Shown piece by piece: positions 8,407 to 16,786 of a stretch of 64,000 nt of DNA. The DNA lies in assembly GCA_021768245.1 (NCBI GenBank), contig JAETNO010000002.1, positions 186,001 through 250,000 on the forward strand. Direction: 5' to 3'. Below the pieces are notes generated by a model that was given only the letters and a program-made list of their open reading frames with translations, searched no databases and was not told where the DNA came from. Both the position numbers and the translations under genes were made by a program. Each line of letters begins with the position of its first letter. The first letter of the stretch is position 1. Source of the stretch: Bacteroidaceae bacterium. GTDB taxonomy: Bacteria > Bacteroidota > Bacteroidia > Bacteroidales > Muribaculaceae.

Positions 8407-10065
8407 TCAGTGCTTGTCGTCAGCAATCGGACAAGCCGAGCAGCGCTGTGAGATTTCAGTGAAAAAGTCATTGCCTTTATCGTCGACAAGGATAAAGGCG
8501 GGGAAATCTTCCACCTCAATTTTCCAGATAGCTTCCATTCCAAGTTCAGGATATTCAAGAAGTTCTACTTTCTTGATGCTGTTTTGGGCAAGGATTGCCG
8601 CCGGTCCACCGATAGAACCGAGATAGAATCCTCCATGCTTATGGCATGCATCGGTCACCTGCTTGCTGCGGTTGCCCTTCGCAATCATTACCATAGAACC
8701 TCCGGCAGCCTGGAATTGGTCTACGTATGAGTCCATACGTCCTGCTGTAGTCGGGCCGAACGAGCCTGAAGGCATACCCTCGGGAGTCTTTGCCGGGCCG
8801 GCATAGTAGATGGGATGGTCTTTGAGGTATTGAGGCATGGGTTCGCCGTTGTCAAGACGTTCTTTGATTTTTGCATGGGCAATATCGCGTCCAACTATAA
8901 TGGTTCCGTTAAGAGACAGGCGCGTTGCCACGGGATATTTGGTCAATTCGGCAAGAATTTCAGGCATAGGACGGTTCAGGTCGATTTTCACGACATCGCC
9001 TTCGCCCTGCTTACGATATTCTTCCGGAATAAGTTCGCCGGGATTGCTGTCGAGTTTTTCAATCCAGAGGCCTTCCCGATTGATTTTTGCCTTGATGTTA
9101 CGGTCTGCAGAGCATGACACGCCAAGGCCTACAGGACATGATGCTCCGTGACGCGGAAGACGAATGACACGGATGTCATGAGCAAAATATTTACCGCCGA
9201 ATTGAGCGCCAAGCCCGAGACATTCAGCTTCTTTTTTAAGTATTTTTTCGAGCTCCCTGTCGCGGAAAGCATGGCCAAGTTCATTGCCGTGGTCCGGTAG
9301 GGAGTCATAGTATTTCACCGAAGCCTTTTTGACGGTTTCAAGGTTCTTTTCAGCGGATGTGCCGCCAATCACGAAAGCGATGTGATAGGGAGGACATGCG
9401 GCAGTGCCAAGGCTCTTCATCTTTTCGACAAGGAATGGCACCAGGGTCTTGGGATTAAGTATCGCCTTTGTTTCCTGATATAGGTAAGTCTTATTGGCCG
9501 AGCCTCCGCCTTTCGCTACAAACAGGAACTTATATTCATCACCTTCGGTCGCATGGATGTCAATCTGGGCAGGAAGGTTACACCCTGTGTTGACCTCATC
9601 ATACATCGTGAGTGGCGCATTTTGAGAATATCGGAGATTGTCAGTGGTATATGTAATGTATACGCCCTTGCTGATTTTCTCTTCATCATCGCAACCGGTA
9701 TATACGTTCTGACCTTTTTCACCATGGCAGATAGCTGTGCCGGTATCCTGACAGAAGGGGAGGGCACCCTTTGCCGCTACCTCTGCGTTCCGGAGCATTG
9801 TAAGGGCAACGAACTTGTCGTTTTCGGAAGCTTCAGGGTCAGAAAGGATTTTTGCCACCATCTCATTGTGCTCGCGACGAAGCATGAATGAATTGTCGTG
9901 GGTGCAAGCACGTGCGAGCACTGTCAGGGCTTCAGGGTCTACCACAAGAAACTCATGACCTCCCCAGTTTTCTACTTTAACATAGTCGGAAGTCAATTTG
10001 TAGTATTCTGTTGTATCAGGCCCTAACGGGAACATTTCCTGATATTTAAAAGGTTTGGTTGCCAT
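8407..10065 (-). CDS. Fumarate hydratase, class I (iron-sulfur)
   Basis: 552 residues, the size of the fused FumA/FumB type. It interconverts fumarate and malate with a [4Fe-4S] cluster. Family blocks are visible in order: PFCQDTGTAICHG and NTGCNLPAQ in the alpha part, the cysteine in AACPPYH, SCPVGLG, then the beta-part blocks GPTTAGRMD and GGFYLGSIGGPAA. In anaerobic Bacteroidales this step lies on the reductive branch to succinate and propionate. It has its own promoter at 10124-10153, and the histidine kinase follows by 17 bases. Confidence 0.95.
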   Translation of the reverse strand: MATKPFKYQEMFPLGPDTTEYYKLTSDYVKVENWGGHEFLVVDPEALTVLARACTHDNSFMLRREHNEMVAKILSDPEASENDKFVALTMLRNAEVAAKGALPFCQDTGTAICHGEKGQNVYTGCDDEEKISKGVYITYTTDNLRYSQNAPLTMYDEVNTGCNLPAQIDIHATEGDEYKFLFVAKGGGSANKTYLYQETKAILNPKTLVPFLVEKMKSLGTAACPPYHIAFVIGGTSAEKNLETVKKASVKYYDSLPDHGNELGHAFRDRELEKILKKEAECLGLGAQFGGKYFAHDIRVIRLPRHGASCPVGLGVSCSADRNIKAKINREGLWIEKLDSNPGELIPEEYRKQGEGDVVKIDLNRPMPEILAELTKYPVATRLSLNGTIIVGRDIAHAKIKERLDNGEPMPQYLKDHPIYYAGPAKTPEGMPSGSFGPTTAGRMDSYVDQFQAAGGSMVMIAKGNRSKQVTDACHKHGGFYLGSIGGPAAILAQNSIKKVELLEYPELGMEAIWKIEVEDFPAFILVDDKGNDFFTEISQRCSACPIADDKH

Positions 10066-10102
10066 GTAATTATGATTTGATGATTGCTGTTTATAAATGA
10101 TT

Positions 10103-10115
10103 GACGGAAACCGTC
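10103..10115 (-). other. Small leader hairpin of the fumarase mRNA
   Basis: GACGG and CCGTC are separated by three bases in the untranslated leader between the fumarase promoter and its ATG. It is a perfect 5-bp stem. It may only reflect chance. Confidence 0.25.
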
Positions 10116-10123
10116 GGAGAGGG

Positions 10124-10153
10124 CAAATTTACGAACTAAATTCCAATTGACAA
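10124..10153 (-). promoter_or_regulatory. Promoter of the fumarase gene (TTTG-19-TAAATTTG)
   Basis: On the minus strand TTTG (TTG = complement of 10151-10153) is followed after 19 bases by TAAATTTG (complement of 10124-10131). It is a full consensus match located between the mutS2 stop and the fumarase start. Confidence 0.8.
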
Positions 10154-10165
10154 ACGAAAAACGAG

Positions 10166-12634
10166 CTATTTTAAGTTAACCACTGTTATGCCAGCCCCCC
10201 CGAAACGCACGTCTTCGTCATGGAAGGATTCCACGCCTTGGATAGTGGAAAGAAAAGTCCTTATTGCCTGACGTAATGCTCCCGTTCCCGTTCCATGCAG
10301 GATTCTTACGCGGGAGATGCTGAAACGTATCGCATCGTCGATGAAGTAGGTTACAGCTTGAATCGCTTCGTCAGCCCTCATGCCACGTACATCAATCTCC
10401 TGTTTGAAATTGAGTTGACGTTCATAGCCCGAGTCGATAGTCTGCATCGAAACAGATGATTTTGTAGCTGTTTTCGGCTGTGCGGCTGTGACGGTAAGGC
10501 GTCCTATGTTAACTGTCGTTTTCAGATTCCCGAAAGCTACTATCGCATTTTTACCTGATATCTCAAGCACTGTCCCTACAGTTCCCGCACCATCGAGTCG
10601 TACATTGACCCCAGGCATGACTTCATTCTTATCTTTTTCTTTTTTAGAATCTATTGCGTTGTTCTGGCCGTCATGTTTTTTCTTTTTCGGGGCTCTTGAC
10701 AGGAGTTTATTGCTGTCTTTATACTTATTCCCCTCACGTTCAAGGGCAATGCGCTCTTCTTTCAGCTTGCGACGCGCTTCTAGTGTCCGTTCCCTCTCGG
10801 CATTGGCCTGCTTGATATCAGCTATCGTGCGTTCGATTGTAGCATTGGACGAATCAAGGATTTTCTTGGCCTCGTTGCGGGCTTCTTCTATTATGTCACG
10901 GCGTTTGACGCGCAATTGTTCGGCATCCTCAGCATATTGGGCTATCATTTGCTCCAATTTCTTTTCTTTTTGCCTTATCGATGTCCGCTTGTTTTCCCAA
11001 TATCTCTTATCCCTGGTGATATCAAGAAGATAATTGTCGAGATTTATATATTCTTTACCTACAATTTCCTCAGCTGCCGCTATTATATCTGCCTGCAACC
11101 CTATTTTCTTTGCAATTTCAACGGCAAACGAACTACCGGGATTGCCGATTGATAGTTTGAACATAGGTTGCATACGTTGGCGGTCATAGAGCATCGAGCC
11201 GTTGATAAGTCCCTGCGTATCTTCGGCAAACTGTTTCAGAATCTGATAGTGGGTGGTTACGATTCCCCACATATTCTTGACGTTCATTTGCTTGAGGATG
11301 GCTCTTGCAAGAGCTCCGCCAATTTGAGGCTCTGTTCCTGAGCCCATCTCGTCGATAAGGAACAAAGAGCCTTTACGGCCACGTTGCAGCATGAACTTCA
11401 TGCTGCGGAGGTGGCTGCTGTAGGTTGAAAGGTCGTCTTCAAACGATTGATCATCGCCTATGTCAACGAATATATCCTTGAAAATACCAAAGTGGGAGTT
11501 GTCATAGACACAAGGTAATATACCACATTGTATCATATATTGCAGCGTGCCGACCGTTTTCAGGCATACGGACTTACCACCGGCATTGGGCCCTGATATG
11601 ACAAGAATACGGTTTTCTGAATCAAGTTTTATGTCGATGGGCACGATTTCTCTACCATGGCGTTCAAGCGACAGTTTCAAAACCGGATGGCATGCATGAT
11701 ACCATTCAAGTTCCTCTTTGTCATGGAGTGTGGGCATCACTCCTCCTACGGCATCGGCATAAAGTGCTTTGGCATTGATGAAGTCAAGGTGGTAAATTAC
11801 ATCGGCTGCCGAAAGTATTTCTCCGATATGCGGTCGCAATTCATCAGCTATGGCTGTAAGAATACGGATAATCTCACGGTGCTCCTCCATTTGCAGTTCA
11901 CGGGTGAGATTGTTCGCTTCCACCACCTCCGCAGGTTCAATAAACAAGGTTTTGCCGGATGCAGATTCGTCGTGCACGATGCCTTGAATCTTACGTTTGT
12001 TCATCGGTGGCACAGGGATAACGAGTCGTCCGTCGCGTACTGATGGGGTAGTGTCTGGTTCAAGCCATCCTTGCGAGATTGCAGAGCTAAGCACTTTGCG
12101 AAGTATGGAGTTGACACGTCCCGACATCCCCCGCAATCTCGATCTGATATCAGCTAAGGCTGCCGACGCGCTATCTTTCACCATTGCAGTGGAAACGTCA
12201 ATGGATCTGTCAATTAATAGTCCGAGTGAAGGCGGTATTTCGTCAAGCTCTGTGCTCAGGCCGGACAGAGTCCTATATGGAGAATCTCCATCATTGCTGT
12301 GGCGTTGAAAAAAAGAGGATACTTTAGCAAAGCACTCAAGCATCCGTCTTACTTTGACAAGGTCTTTGATTTCAAGGAATGTCCCGGGAATTTTAATCAA
12401 AGCCAAGTCCTTGTCAATATCGCTGACTCCTTCAAGAGGGAGGGCTTCGTCACTGTGGTTTGCAGCTACCATTTCGGAAACAGCGTTAAGCGCCGTGAGC
12501 ACAGAGTGATAATCATTCATAAAGGACATGTCTGCACAGCGACGGCGTGCCCCTTCGCAGTGGCATCGTCTGTCAATTTCTTCCCTTATGGTGCTGAAAC
12601 CTATTTTTTCTTCTATTTTATCAGGATAAATCAT
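10166..12634 (-). CDS. mutS2: MutS2 family ATPase/endonuclease
   Basis: 822 residues. The layout is a MutS-type core and clamp, an ATPase with Walker A SGPNAGGKSVCLKT and FLIDEMGSGTEP, a long lysine/arginine-rich coiled coil (about 520-660), a KOW-like segment and a C-terminal Smr nuclease domain (DVRGMRADEA, then LHGTGTGAL). MutS2 lacks the mismatch-binding domain. It has been linked to suppressing recombination and, in some bacteria, to splitting collided ribosomes. It is transcribed from its own promoter at 12657-12686. Confidence 0.95.
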   Translation of the reverse strand: MIYPDKIEEKIGFSTIREEIDRRCHCEGARRRCADMSFMNDYHSVLTALNAVSEMVAANHSDEALPLEGVSDIDKDLALIKIPGTFLEIKDLVKVRRMLECFAKVSSFFQRHSNDGDSPYRTLSGLSTELDEIPPSLGLLIDRSIDVSTAMVKDSASAALADIRSRLRGMSGRVNSILRKVLSSAISQGWLEPDTTPSVRDGRLVIPVPPMNKRKIQGIVHDESASGKTLFIEPAEVVEANNLTRELQMEEHREIIRILTAIADELRPHIGEILSAADVIYHLDFINAKALYADAVGGVMPTLHDKEELEWYHACHPVLKLSLERHGREIVPIDIKLDSENRILVISGPNAGGKSVCLKTVGTLQYMIQCGILPCVYDNSHFGIFKDIFVDIGDDQSFEDDLSTYSSHLRSMKFMLQRGRKGSLFLIDEMGSGTEPQIGGALARAILKQMNVKNMWGIVTTHYQILKQFAEDTQGLINGSMLYDRQRMQPMFKLSIGNPGSSFAVEIAKKIGLQADIIAAAEEIVGKEYINLDNYLLDITRDKRYWENKRTSIRQKEKKLEQMIAQYAEDAEQLRVKRRDIIEEARNEAKKILDSSNATIERTIADIKQANAERERTLEARRKLKEERIALEREGNKYKDSNKLLSRAPKKKKHDGQNNAIDSKKEKDKNEVMPGVNVRLDGAGTVGTVLEISGKNAIVAFGNLKTTVNIGRLTVTAAQPKTATKSSVSMQTIDSGYERQLNFKQEIDVRGMRADEAIQAVTYFIDDAIRFSISRVRILHGTGTGALRQAIRTFLSTIQGVESFHDEDVRFGGAGITVVNLK

Positions 12635-12656
12635 CTAAATAAAGCAGTTTGCTTTG

Positions 12657-12686
12657 CAAATTTACGGAATATTGGCCAAACCTCAA
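12657..12686 (-). promoter_or_regulatory. Promoter of mutS2 (TTTG-19-TAAATTTG)
   Basis: On the minus strand TTTG (TTG = complement of 12684-12686) is followed after 19 bases by TAAATTTG (complement of 12657-12664), 22 bases before the ATG. Confidence 0.8.
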
Positions 12687-12810
12687 ATAAAGCTGTAAGG
12701 AGTTGATAATGTAAATTGTCACTGCTATGGTTGAGATTATGCCGTGTTGCGTGGGCTGCAAGGGCAACATTTAACTCTTGCGGTTGTTACACTTATAAAC
12801 AAAAAGTATT

Positions 12811-13317
12811 ATGATTATGAAGTTTAAAAGTATTATGTCGGTTGTCACATCGTTGGCAATGCTTTTAGGTGTAGCCGATGCTGTGGCACAGGCTCCAGTT
12901 ACAGGGGGAAATCCGGGTATAGTGATGGCCGGCTCACAGAACTATTCACAGTTGCCAAAGAAAGCGCGCTCTTTCATAGAAAAACATTTTAAGAATGTTG
13001 GAGTACGTGCCTGTGAACAATATTTTGCCAAAGGTAAATATGAAGTGGAACTTATGAACGGCGTCGATATTGAATTTAATATGAAAGGTGAGGTAATAGA
13101 GATTGACGCTCCTGACAACAACACGCTTCCCTCCGCAGTCGTAAAAGACGTCATGCACGCAAAGGCGTATGGACGTCTTGAAAAGGACGGTCTCAGCAAT
13201 AGGGTTGAATCAATAGAGTTTAACCGCAAGAAGGTATGTGAAGTCGAACTTTCAATCCCTGACCCTGACACTTATCTGTTTGATGCCAACGGCGTGTTTC
13301 TTGCGATAGAAGATTAA
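12811..13317 (+). CDS. PepSY-like (DUF2874) secreted protein
   Basis: 168 residues, with a second possible ATG two codons in. An N-terminal signal peptide (MSVVTSLAMLLGVADAVAQA) precedes two PepSY-like repeats. The first has LPKKARSFIEKHF and the pattern KYEVELMNGVDIEFNMKGEV. The second has KVCEVEL and YLFDANGVF. Proteins of this kind are common and exported in Bacteroidales, and no function is established. It stands alone: mutS2 is divergent, and a strong hairpin plus the tilS promoter follow. Confidence 0.8.
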   Translation: MIMKFKSIMSVVTSLAMLLGVADAVAQAPVTGGNPGIVMAGSQNYSQLPKKARSFIEKHFKNVGVRACEQYFAKGKYEVELMNGVDIEFNMKGEVIEIDAPDNNTLPSAVVKDVMHAKAYGRLEKDGLSNRVESIEFNRKKVCEVELSIPDPDTYLFDANGVFLAIED

Positions 13318-13358
13318 TCCGAGAACGTTTTTACAGTATATTATCATCTGTTAAAGAA

Positions 13359-13390
13359 TTGTGATGTTTGGCGCAAATTCACTAAATTTG
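13359..13390 (+). promoter_or_regulatory. Promoter of tilS (TTG-21-TAAATTTG)
   Basis: TTG at 13359-13361 and TAAATTTG at 13383-13390, 18 bases before the ATG at 13409. The spacing of 21 is at the long end. The -7 box lies inside the palindrome at 13363-13401. Confidence 0.6.
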
Positions 13391-13401
13391 CGCCAAACAT
13401 C
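13363..13401. repeat. 17-bp perfect palindrome over the tilS promoter
   Basis: Arms at 13363-13379 and 13385-13401 (GATGTTTGGCGCAAATT and its exact complement) with a five-base loop. It lies 45 bases past the PepSY-like stop and covers the -7 box of tilS. It could be the terminator of the upstream gene, an operator for tilS, or both. No T-run follows it. Confidence 0.7.
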
Positions 13402-13408
13402 TGTTGTT

Positions 13409-14767
13409 ATGTCAGTAAGTTTCAGCCAGCGTGTAGCACAGTTTATCGACTCTTACCATCTGCTGCAAGACCGCGACAGGATAATAGTCGGTCTGAGTGG
13501 CGGTGCTGACTCAGTGGCTTTGTTGCATGTCATGGAGTCCCTTGGCTATAAATGTGAGGCCTCACATTGCAACTTCCATTTAAGGGGTCCTGAAAGTGAC
13601 CGCGACGAGAAATTCTGCCGTGAGCTATGCAAAAGTCTCGACATCGCAATCAATGTCATGGATTTCGATGTCAATGCCAGATGTAAGTCAAGCGGTGAAT
13701 CGGTTGAGATGGCGTGTAGGTCGTTAAGATATGAATGGTGGGAATCATTGTTGTCATCAGGGGAATTCCGTGCTGTCGCAGTTGGCCATCATATGGAAGA
13801 CAATGTGGAAACACTGATGCTGAATCTGCTTCGCGGTAGTGGCCTGAGCGGATTGAAAGGCATGTTGCCGAGACGCGGGAATATCATAAGGCCTCTGCTT
13901 GACGTGTCGCGGGAGGATATCGAGACATATCTTGAATCTGTCGGCTTGAAATATGTCACTGATTCCTCGAATATGGAGAACGACTATAAAAGAAATCGTT
14001 TGCGCAATATCATCCTCCCTTCGATTGAAAAGCTGTTTCCGGGGGCGATGCGCTCAATTTCGGCAAGCGTAGGGTATCTCAGGGGAAATTTTGAACTGTA
14101 TAATGATTTTGTCGGACAGCTGTGTGACCGATATATAAGAGCTAATGGCGCGATTGATATATCATCAATTCTCATGCAGGAACGGCATCCCAAAATGGTT
14201 TTATACGAACTTTTGTCAAGAGTAGGGCTGAATATGACCCATACGGAGAATATTTTGTCGGCAATGAGTGGAGATAAGGGGTGTCCGGCTTCCGGAAAGG
14301 TTTTCAGGTCACAAACGATGTCATATCTGCTTGACAGAGGAATGTTGATACCAATAGAAGATGACAGGCATGTGGATTTGTGTCCCGAAGCCTCTGTCGT
14401 AGATATTCATACCGCCCCTTTCAGTTATAGAGAGATGGACTATGATGAATTTTCCCGAATCAGGAATTACGGAAAGATATCGGTAAACAAGATATATTTC
14501 GATTCTTCCATATTGGAAGGGAATCCAGAGTTTCGATTGAGAGGTTGGCAAAAAGGTGATAGAATAAAGCCATTCGGGATGGCAGGAAGCCGTCTGGTGA
14601 GTGACATAATGAGCGATGCTAAATTATCGGTGGCTGATAAAACAAAAGTGAGAATCCTATTGCGGAATTCAGAGATAATATGGGTTGTCGGCATGAGGGC
14701 CTCTCGGTTGTATGAGGTAAAGCCTGGTTCTGAGAAAGTGATAGAATTGACCTATGTCGCTGAATAA
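13409..14767 (+). CDS. tilS: tRNA(Ile)-lysidine synthetase TilS
   Basis: 452 residues from the ATG at 13409. TilS attaches lysine to C34 of the AUA-reading tRNA(Ile), making lysidine, and uses ATP. The PP-loop motif SGGADS is at about 30-35, followed by SHCNFHLRG and GHHMEDNVETLMLNLLRGSG. The C-terminal substrate-binding domain includes RLRGWQKGDRIKPFGM. The frame is open from 13361, but that longer start would place the promoter and palindrome inside the gene, so 13409 is preferred. Confidence 0.93.
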   Translation: MSVSFSQRVAQFIDSYHLLQDRDRIIVGLSGGADSVALLHVMESLGYKCEASHCNFHLRGPESDRDEKFCRELCKSLDIAINVMDFDVNARCKSSGESVEMACRSLRYEWWESLLSSGEFRAVAVGHHMEDNVETLMLNLLRGSGLSGLKGMLPRRGNIIRPLLDVSREDIETYLESVGLKYVTDSSNMENDYKRNRLRNIILPSIEKLFPGAMRSISASVGYLRGNFELYNDFVGQLCDRYIRANGAIDISSILMQERHPKMVLYELLSRVGLNMTHTENILSAMSGDKGCPASGKVFRSQTMSYLLDRGMLIPIEDDRHVDLCPEASVVDIHTAPFSYREMDYDEFSRIRNYGKISVNKIYFDSSILEGNPEFRLRGWQKGDRIKPFGMAGSRLVSDIMSDAKLSVADKTKVRILLRNSEIIWVVGMRASRLYEVKPGSEKVIELTYVAE

Positions 14768-14809
14768 AAATAGGATTTATTAGGTGCTATTTTGTTATAT
14801 GTGTAGGAT

Positions 14810-15367
14810 ATGGCCGATTTGTTTATAAAAAATATGGTGTGTCGCCATTGCGTTCAGGCAGTCAAAGCTTGTCTTGATGAGCTTGGCGTGGAATACGAGA
14901 ATGTCGGTTTAGGGATTGCCCGTTTGCGGACAGTCCCTGATGCCGGACTGCTCGACCGGATTCGATGTGCTCTTAAGGACAACGGTTTTGAAATCATTGA
15001 CGATGCAGAGTCGCGGGTTATAGAACGGGCCAAACATATAGTCATGCAACACGTGCGGGAGGAAAACGGGCGTCCTCATAACCTCTCGGAATGTATCGAA
15101 CGTAAGCTTGCGATGAATTATGACACTGTCAGTCGTCTGTTTTCATCTAAAGAGGGCCGTACGCTTGAAAAATATCATATAGCACAGAAAGTAGAGCGGG
15201 TAAAAGAACTTCTTCAGCACGGGGAATATACATTGAGTGAGATTGCTGATATGGTAGACTATTCAAGTGTCGCACATCTTTCACGTCAGTTCAAAAATGT
15301 CACAGGTATGACTCCGACGGATTATTTGAAAGGGATGCGTGAACGACGGGCGATAAATGAAGTGTAG
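14810..15367 (+). CDS. AraC-type regulator with an N-terminal heavy-metal-associated (HMA) domain
   Basis: 185 residues. Residues 1-65 form an HMA-like fold with the metal-binding pair C11 and C14 (NMVCRHCVQAVKA). Residues about 85-180 form a double helix-turn-helix of the AraC family (TLSEIADMVDYSSVAHLSRQFKNVTG, then MTPTDYLKGMR). The design suggests that metal bound at CRHC alters DNA binding, unlike the usual AraC cupin sensor. It lies 112 bases upstream of the SO_0444-type permease on the same strand, which also carries an HMA domain, so that gene is the likely target (inference). It begins 42 bases after tilS. Confidence 0.85.
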   Translation: MADLFIKNMVCRHCVQAVKACLDELGVEYENVGLGIARLRTVPDAGLLDRIRCALKDNGFEIIDDAESRVIERAKHIVMQHVREENGRPHNLSECIERKLAMNYDTVSRLFSSKEGRTLEKYHIAQKVERVKELLQHGEYTLSEIADMVDYSSVAHLSRQFKNVTGMTPTDYLKGMRERRAINEV

Positions 15368-15425
15368 GGGGCTATTATGCAATATTATTCCGAAATTGTA
15401 TAACATGGGGTGACATTCCGGTGGT

Positions 15426-15433
15426 TAACTTTG
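15426..15433 (+). promoter_or_regulatory. -7 box (TAACTTTG) of the permease gene
   Basis: TAACTTTG lies 46 bases before the permease ATG. The nearest upstream TTG (15396-15398) is 27 bases away, too far for an unaided promoter. That would fit an activator-dependent promoter, possibly controlled by the HMA-AraC protein (inference). Confidence 0.4.
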
Positions 15434-15479
15434 CAGTGAGAATCATAGCTAAATTATCAATTGGTTTTCTGCAAAGATT

Positions 15480-16778
15480 ATGTCAATATCTCACTTTTTC
15501 ACTTCCTTACTTGCGATTATAAACGAGATGTCGCCTTATATATTGCTCGGCTTCATCATTGCAGGTATCCTGCATGTTTTTGTCAAGCCGGAACTCATGG
15601 CACGACATTTGTCGGGACATGGTATAAAGCCTGTGATTAAGGCCGCATTGTTAGGTATACCTTTACCTTTATGTTCATGTGGGGTTCTTCCGACTGCGGT
15701 TTCCCTCCGTAGGCAGGGGGCTTCGAAGGGAGCTTCTACATCTTTCCTTATCGCAACCCCTCAAACCGGAGTTGACAGCATCGCAGCCACCTATTCTTTG
15801 CTGGGACTTCCGTTCGCGATTCTGCGTCCTCTTGGAGCTTTGGCCGGCTCTGTATTCGGAGGCCTTTTAGTCGACAGATATTCCGAAAAAGAAGAGGTGG
15901 CTTCCGCATCTGAATCCATTGTGCCGAATGATTGCTGTGGCTCCGAATGTTCATCTGAAAACTCTCCACGGAAATCATTCCTGCAAAAGATGGCCGAGGC
16001 TGTGCGTTATGGATTGGTCGATATGGTAGGGAGTGTCGGTAAATGGCTTGTAATTGGATTGGTTGTCGCTGCATTGATAACCGTGCTTGTCCCTGACGAA
16101 CTGTTTCTCAGCCTAAGCCGATATCCGCTTCTTGCAATGCTCGTGATGGTAATCGTCTCCGTGCCTATGTATATATGTGCTACCGGCTCAATCCCAATCG
16201 CTCTTTCTCTAATATGTAAGGGGCTCACCCCTGGAGTAGGATTTGTATTGTTAATGGCGGGGCCGGCTGCGAATTTTGCATCAATGATGATTCTATCTAA
16301 GTCAATAGGGAAGAGAAGTACTGTATTCTACGTGCTTTCCGTTGTCATTACGGCTATATTTTTCGGACTGCTTATTGACTATTTGCTTCCGCGTGAATGG
16401 TTCATGCCGGCAGTGACAGACTTTAAGGCATCCTGCCATAGGTCGTTTGGCATATTTGAAAGCGCATGCAGTATCTTGCTTATAGCTTTGTTGGCATATT
16501 CGGCAATCCGTTATCGTATGAACGGGTCAAAACACCGTCATGAACTTCAACTATCTCAAAATAAAATAAATAATATGACTAAAGTATATCATATCGAAGG
16601 AATGTCCTGTCCGCATTGCCAGGCATCGGTAAGTAAAGCATTATCTGCATTGGCAGGAGTTGAAAAGGTCTCAGTTGACCTTGCATCAGGCACAGCCATA
16701 GTGGAAGGGAATGTCCCGGCTGAAATGATTAATGAAGCCGTGGAGAACGCCGGTTTTTCCATTGGAAAACAGGATTGA
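15480..16778 (+). CDS. SO_0444-type Cu/Zn efflux permease with C-terminal HMA domain
   Basis: 432 residues. Residues 1-355 form a multi-pass permease of the YraQ/DUF318 type with the signature PLPLCSCGVLPTAVSL and a second half-repeat (PMYICATGSIPIALSL). A cysteine cluster (CCGSECSS, about 156-163) sits in a soluble loop between the two halves. Residues 366-432 are a complete HMA domain with CPHC (C377, C380), the size of a CopZ chaperone. The family is thought to export soft metals or metalloids. The exact substrate cannot be told from sequence. It is convergent with rmuC, eight bases away. Confidence 0.85.
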   Translation: MSISHFFTSLLAIINEMSPYILLGFIIAGILHVFVKPELMARHLSGHGIKPVIKAALLGIPLPLCSCGVLPTAVSLRRQGASKGASTSFLIATPQTGVDSIAATYSLLGLPFAILRPLGALAGSVFGGLLVDRYSEKEEVASASESIVPNDCCGSECSSENSPRKSFLQKMAEAVRYGLVDMVGSVGKWLVIGLVVAALITVLVPDELFLSLSRYPLLAMLVMVIVSVPMYICATGSIPIALSLICKGLTPGVGFVLLMAGPAANFASMMILSKSIGKRSTVFYVLSVVITAIFFGLLIDYLLPREWFMPAVTDFKASCHRSFGIFESACSILLIALLAYSAIRYRMNGSKHRHELQLSQNKINNMTKVYHIEGMSCPHCQASVSKALSALAGVEKVSVDLASGTAIVEGNVPAEMINEAVENAGFSIGKQD

Positions 16779-16786
16779 TGTCAATG

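Noticed and set aside
10488..11033. Long open frame antisense to mutS2 (and similar frames antisense to gcvPB, tamB and rnr)
   Set aside because: The sense strand codes for clear conserved proteins. The antisense products have no recognisable features and a composition typical of mirrored coding sequence.
13361..13408. Longer TilS start
   Set aside because: The stretch is made of the palindrome and promoter, and the conserved N-terminal region begins after 13409.
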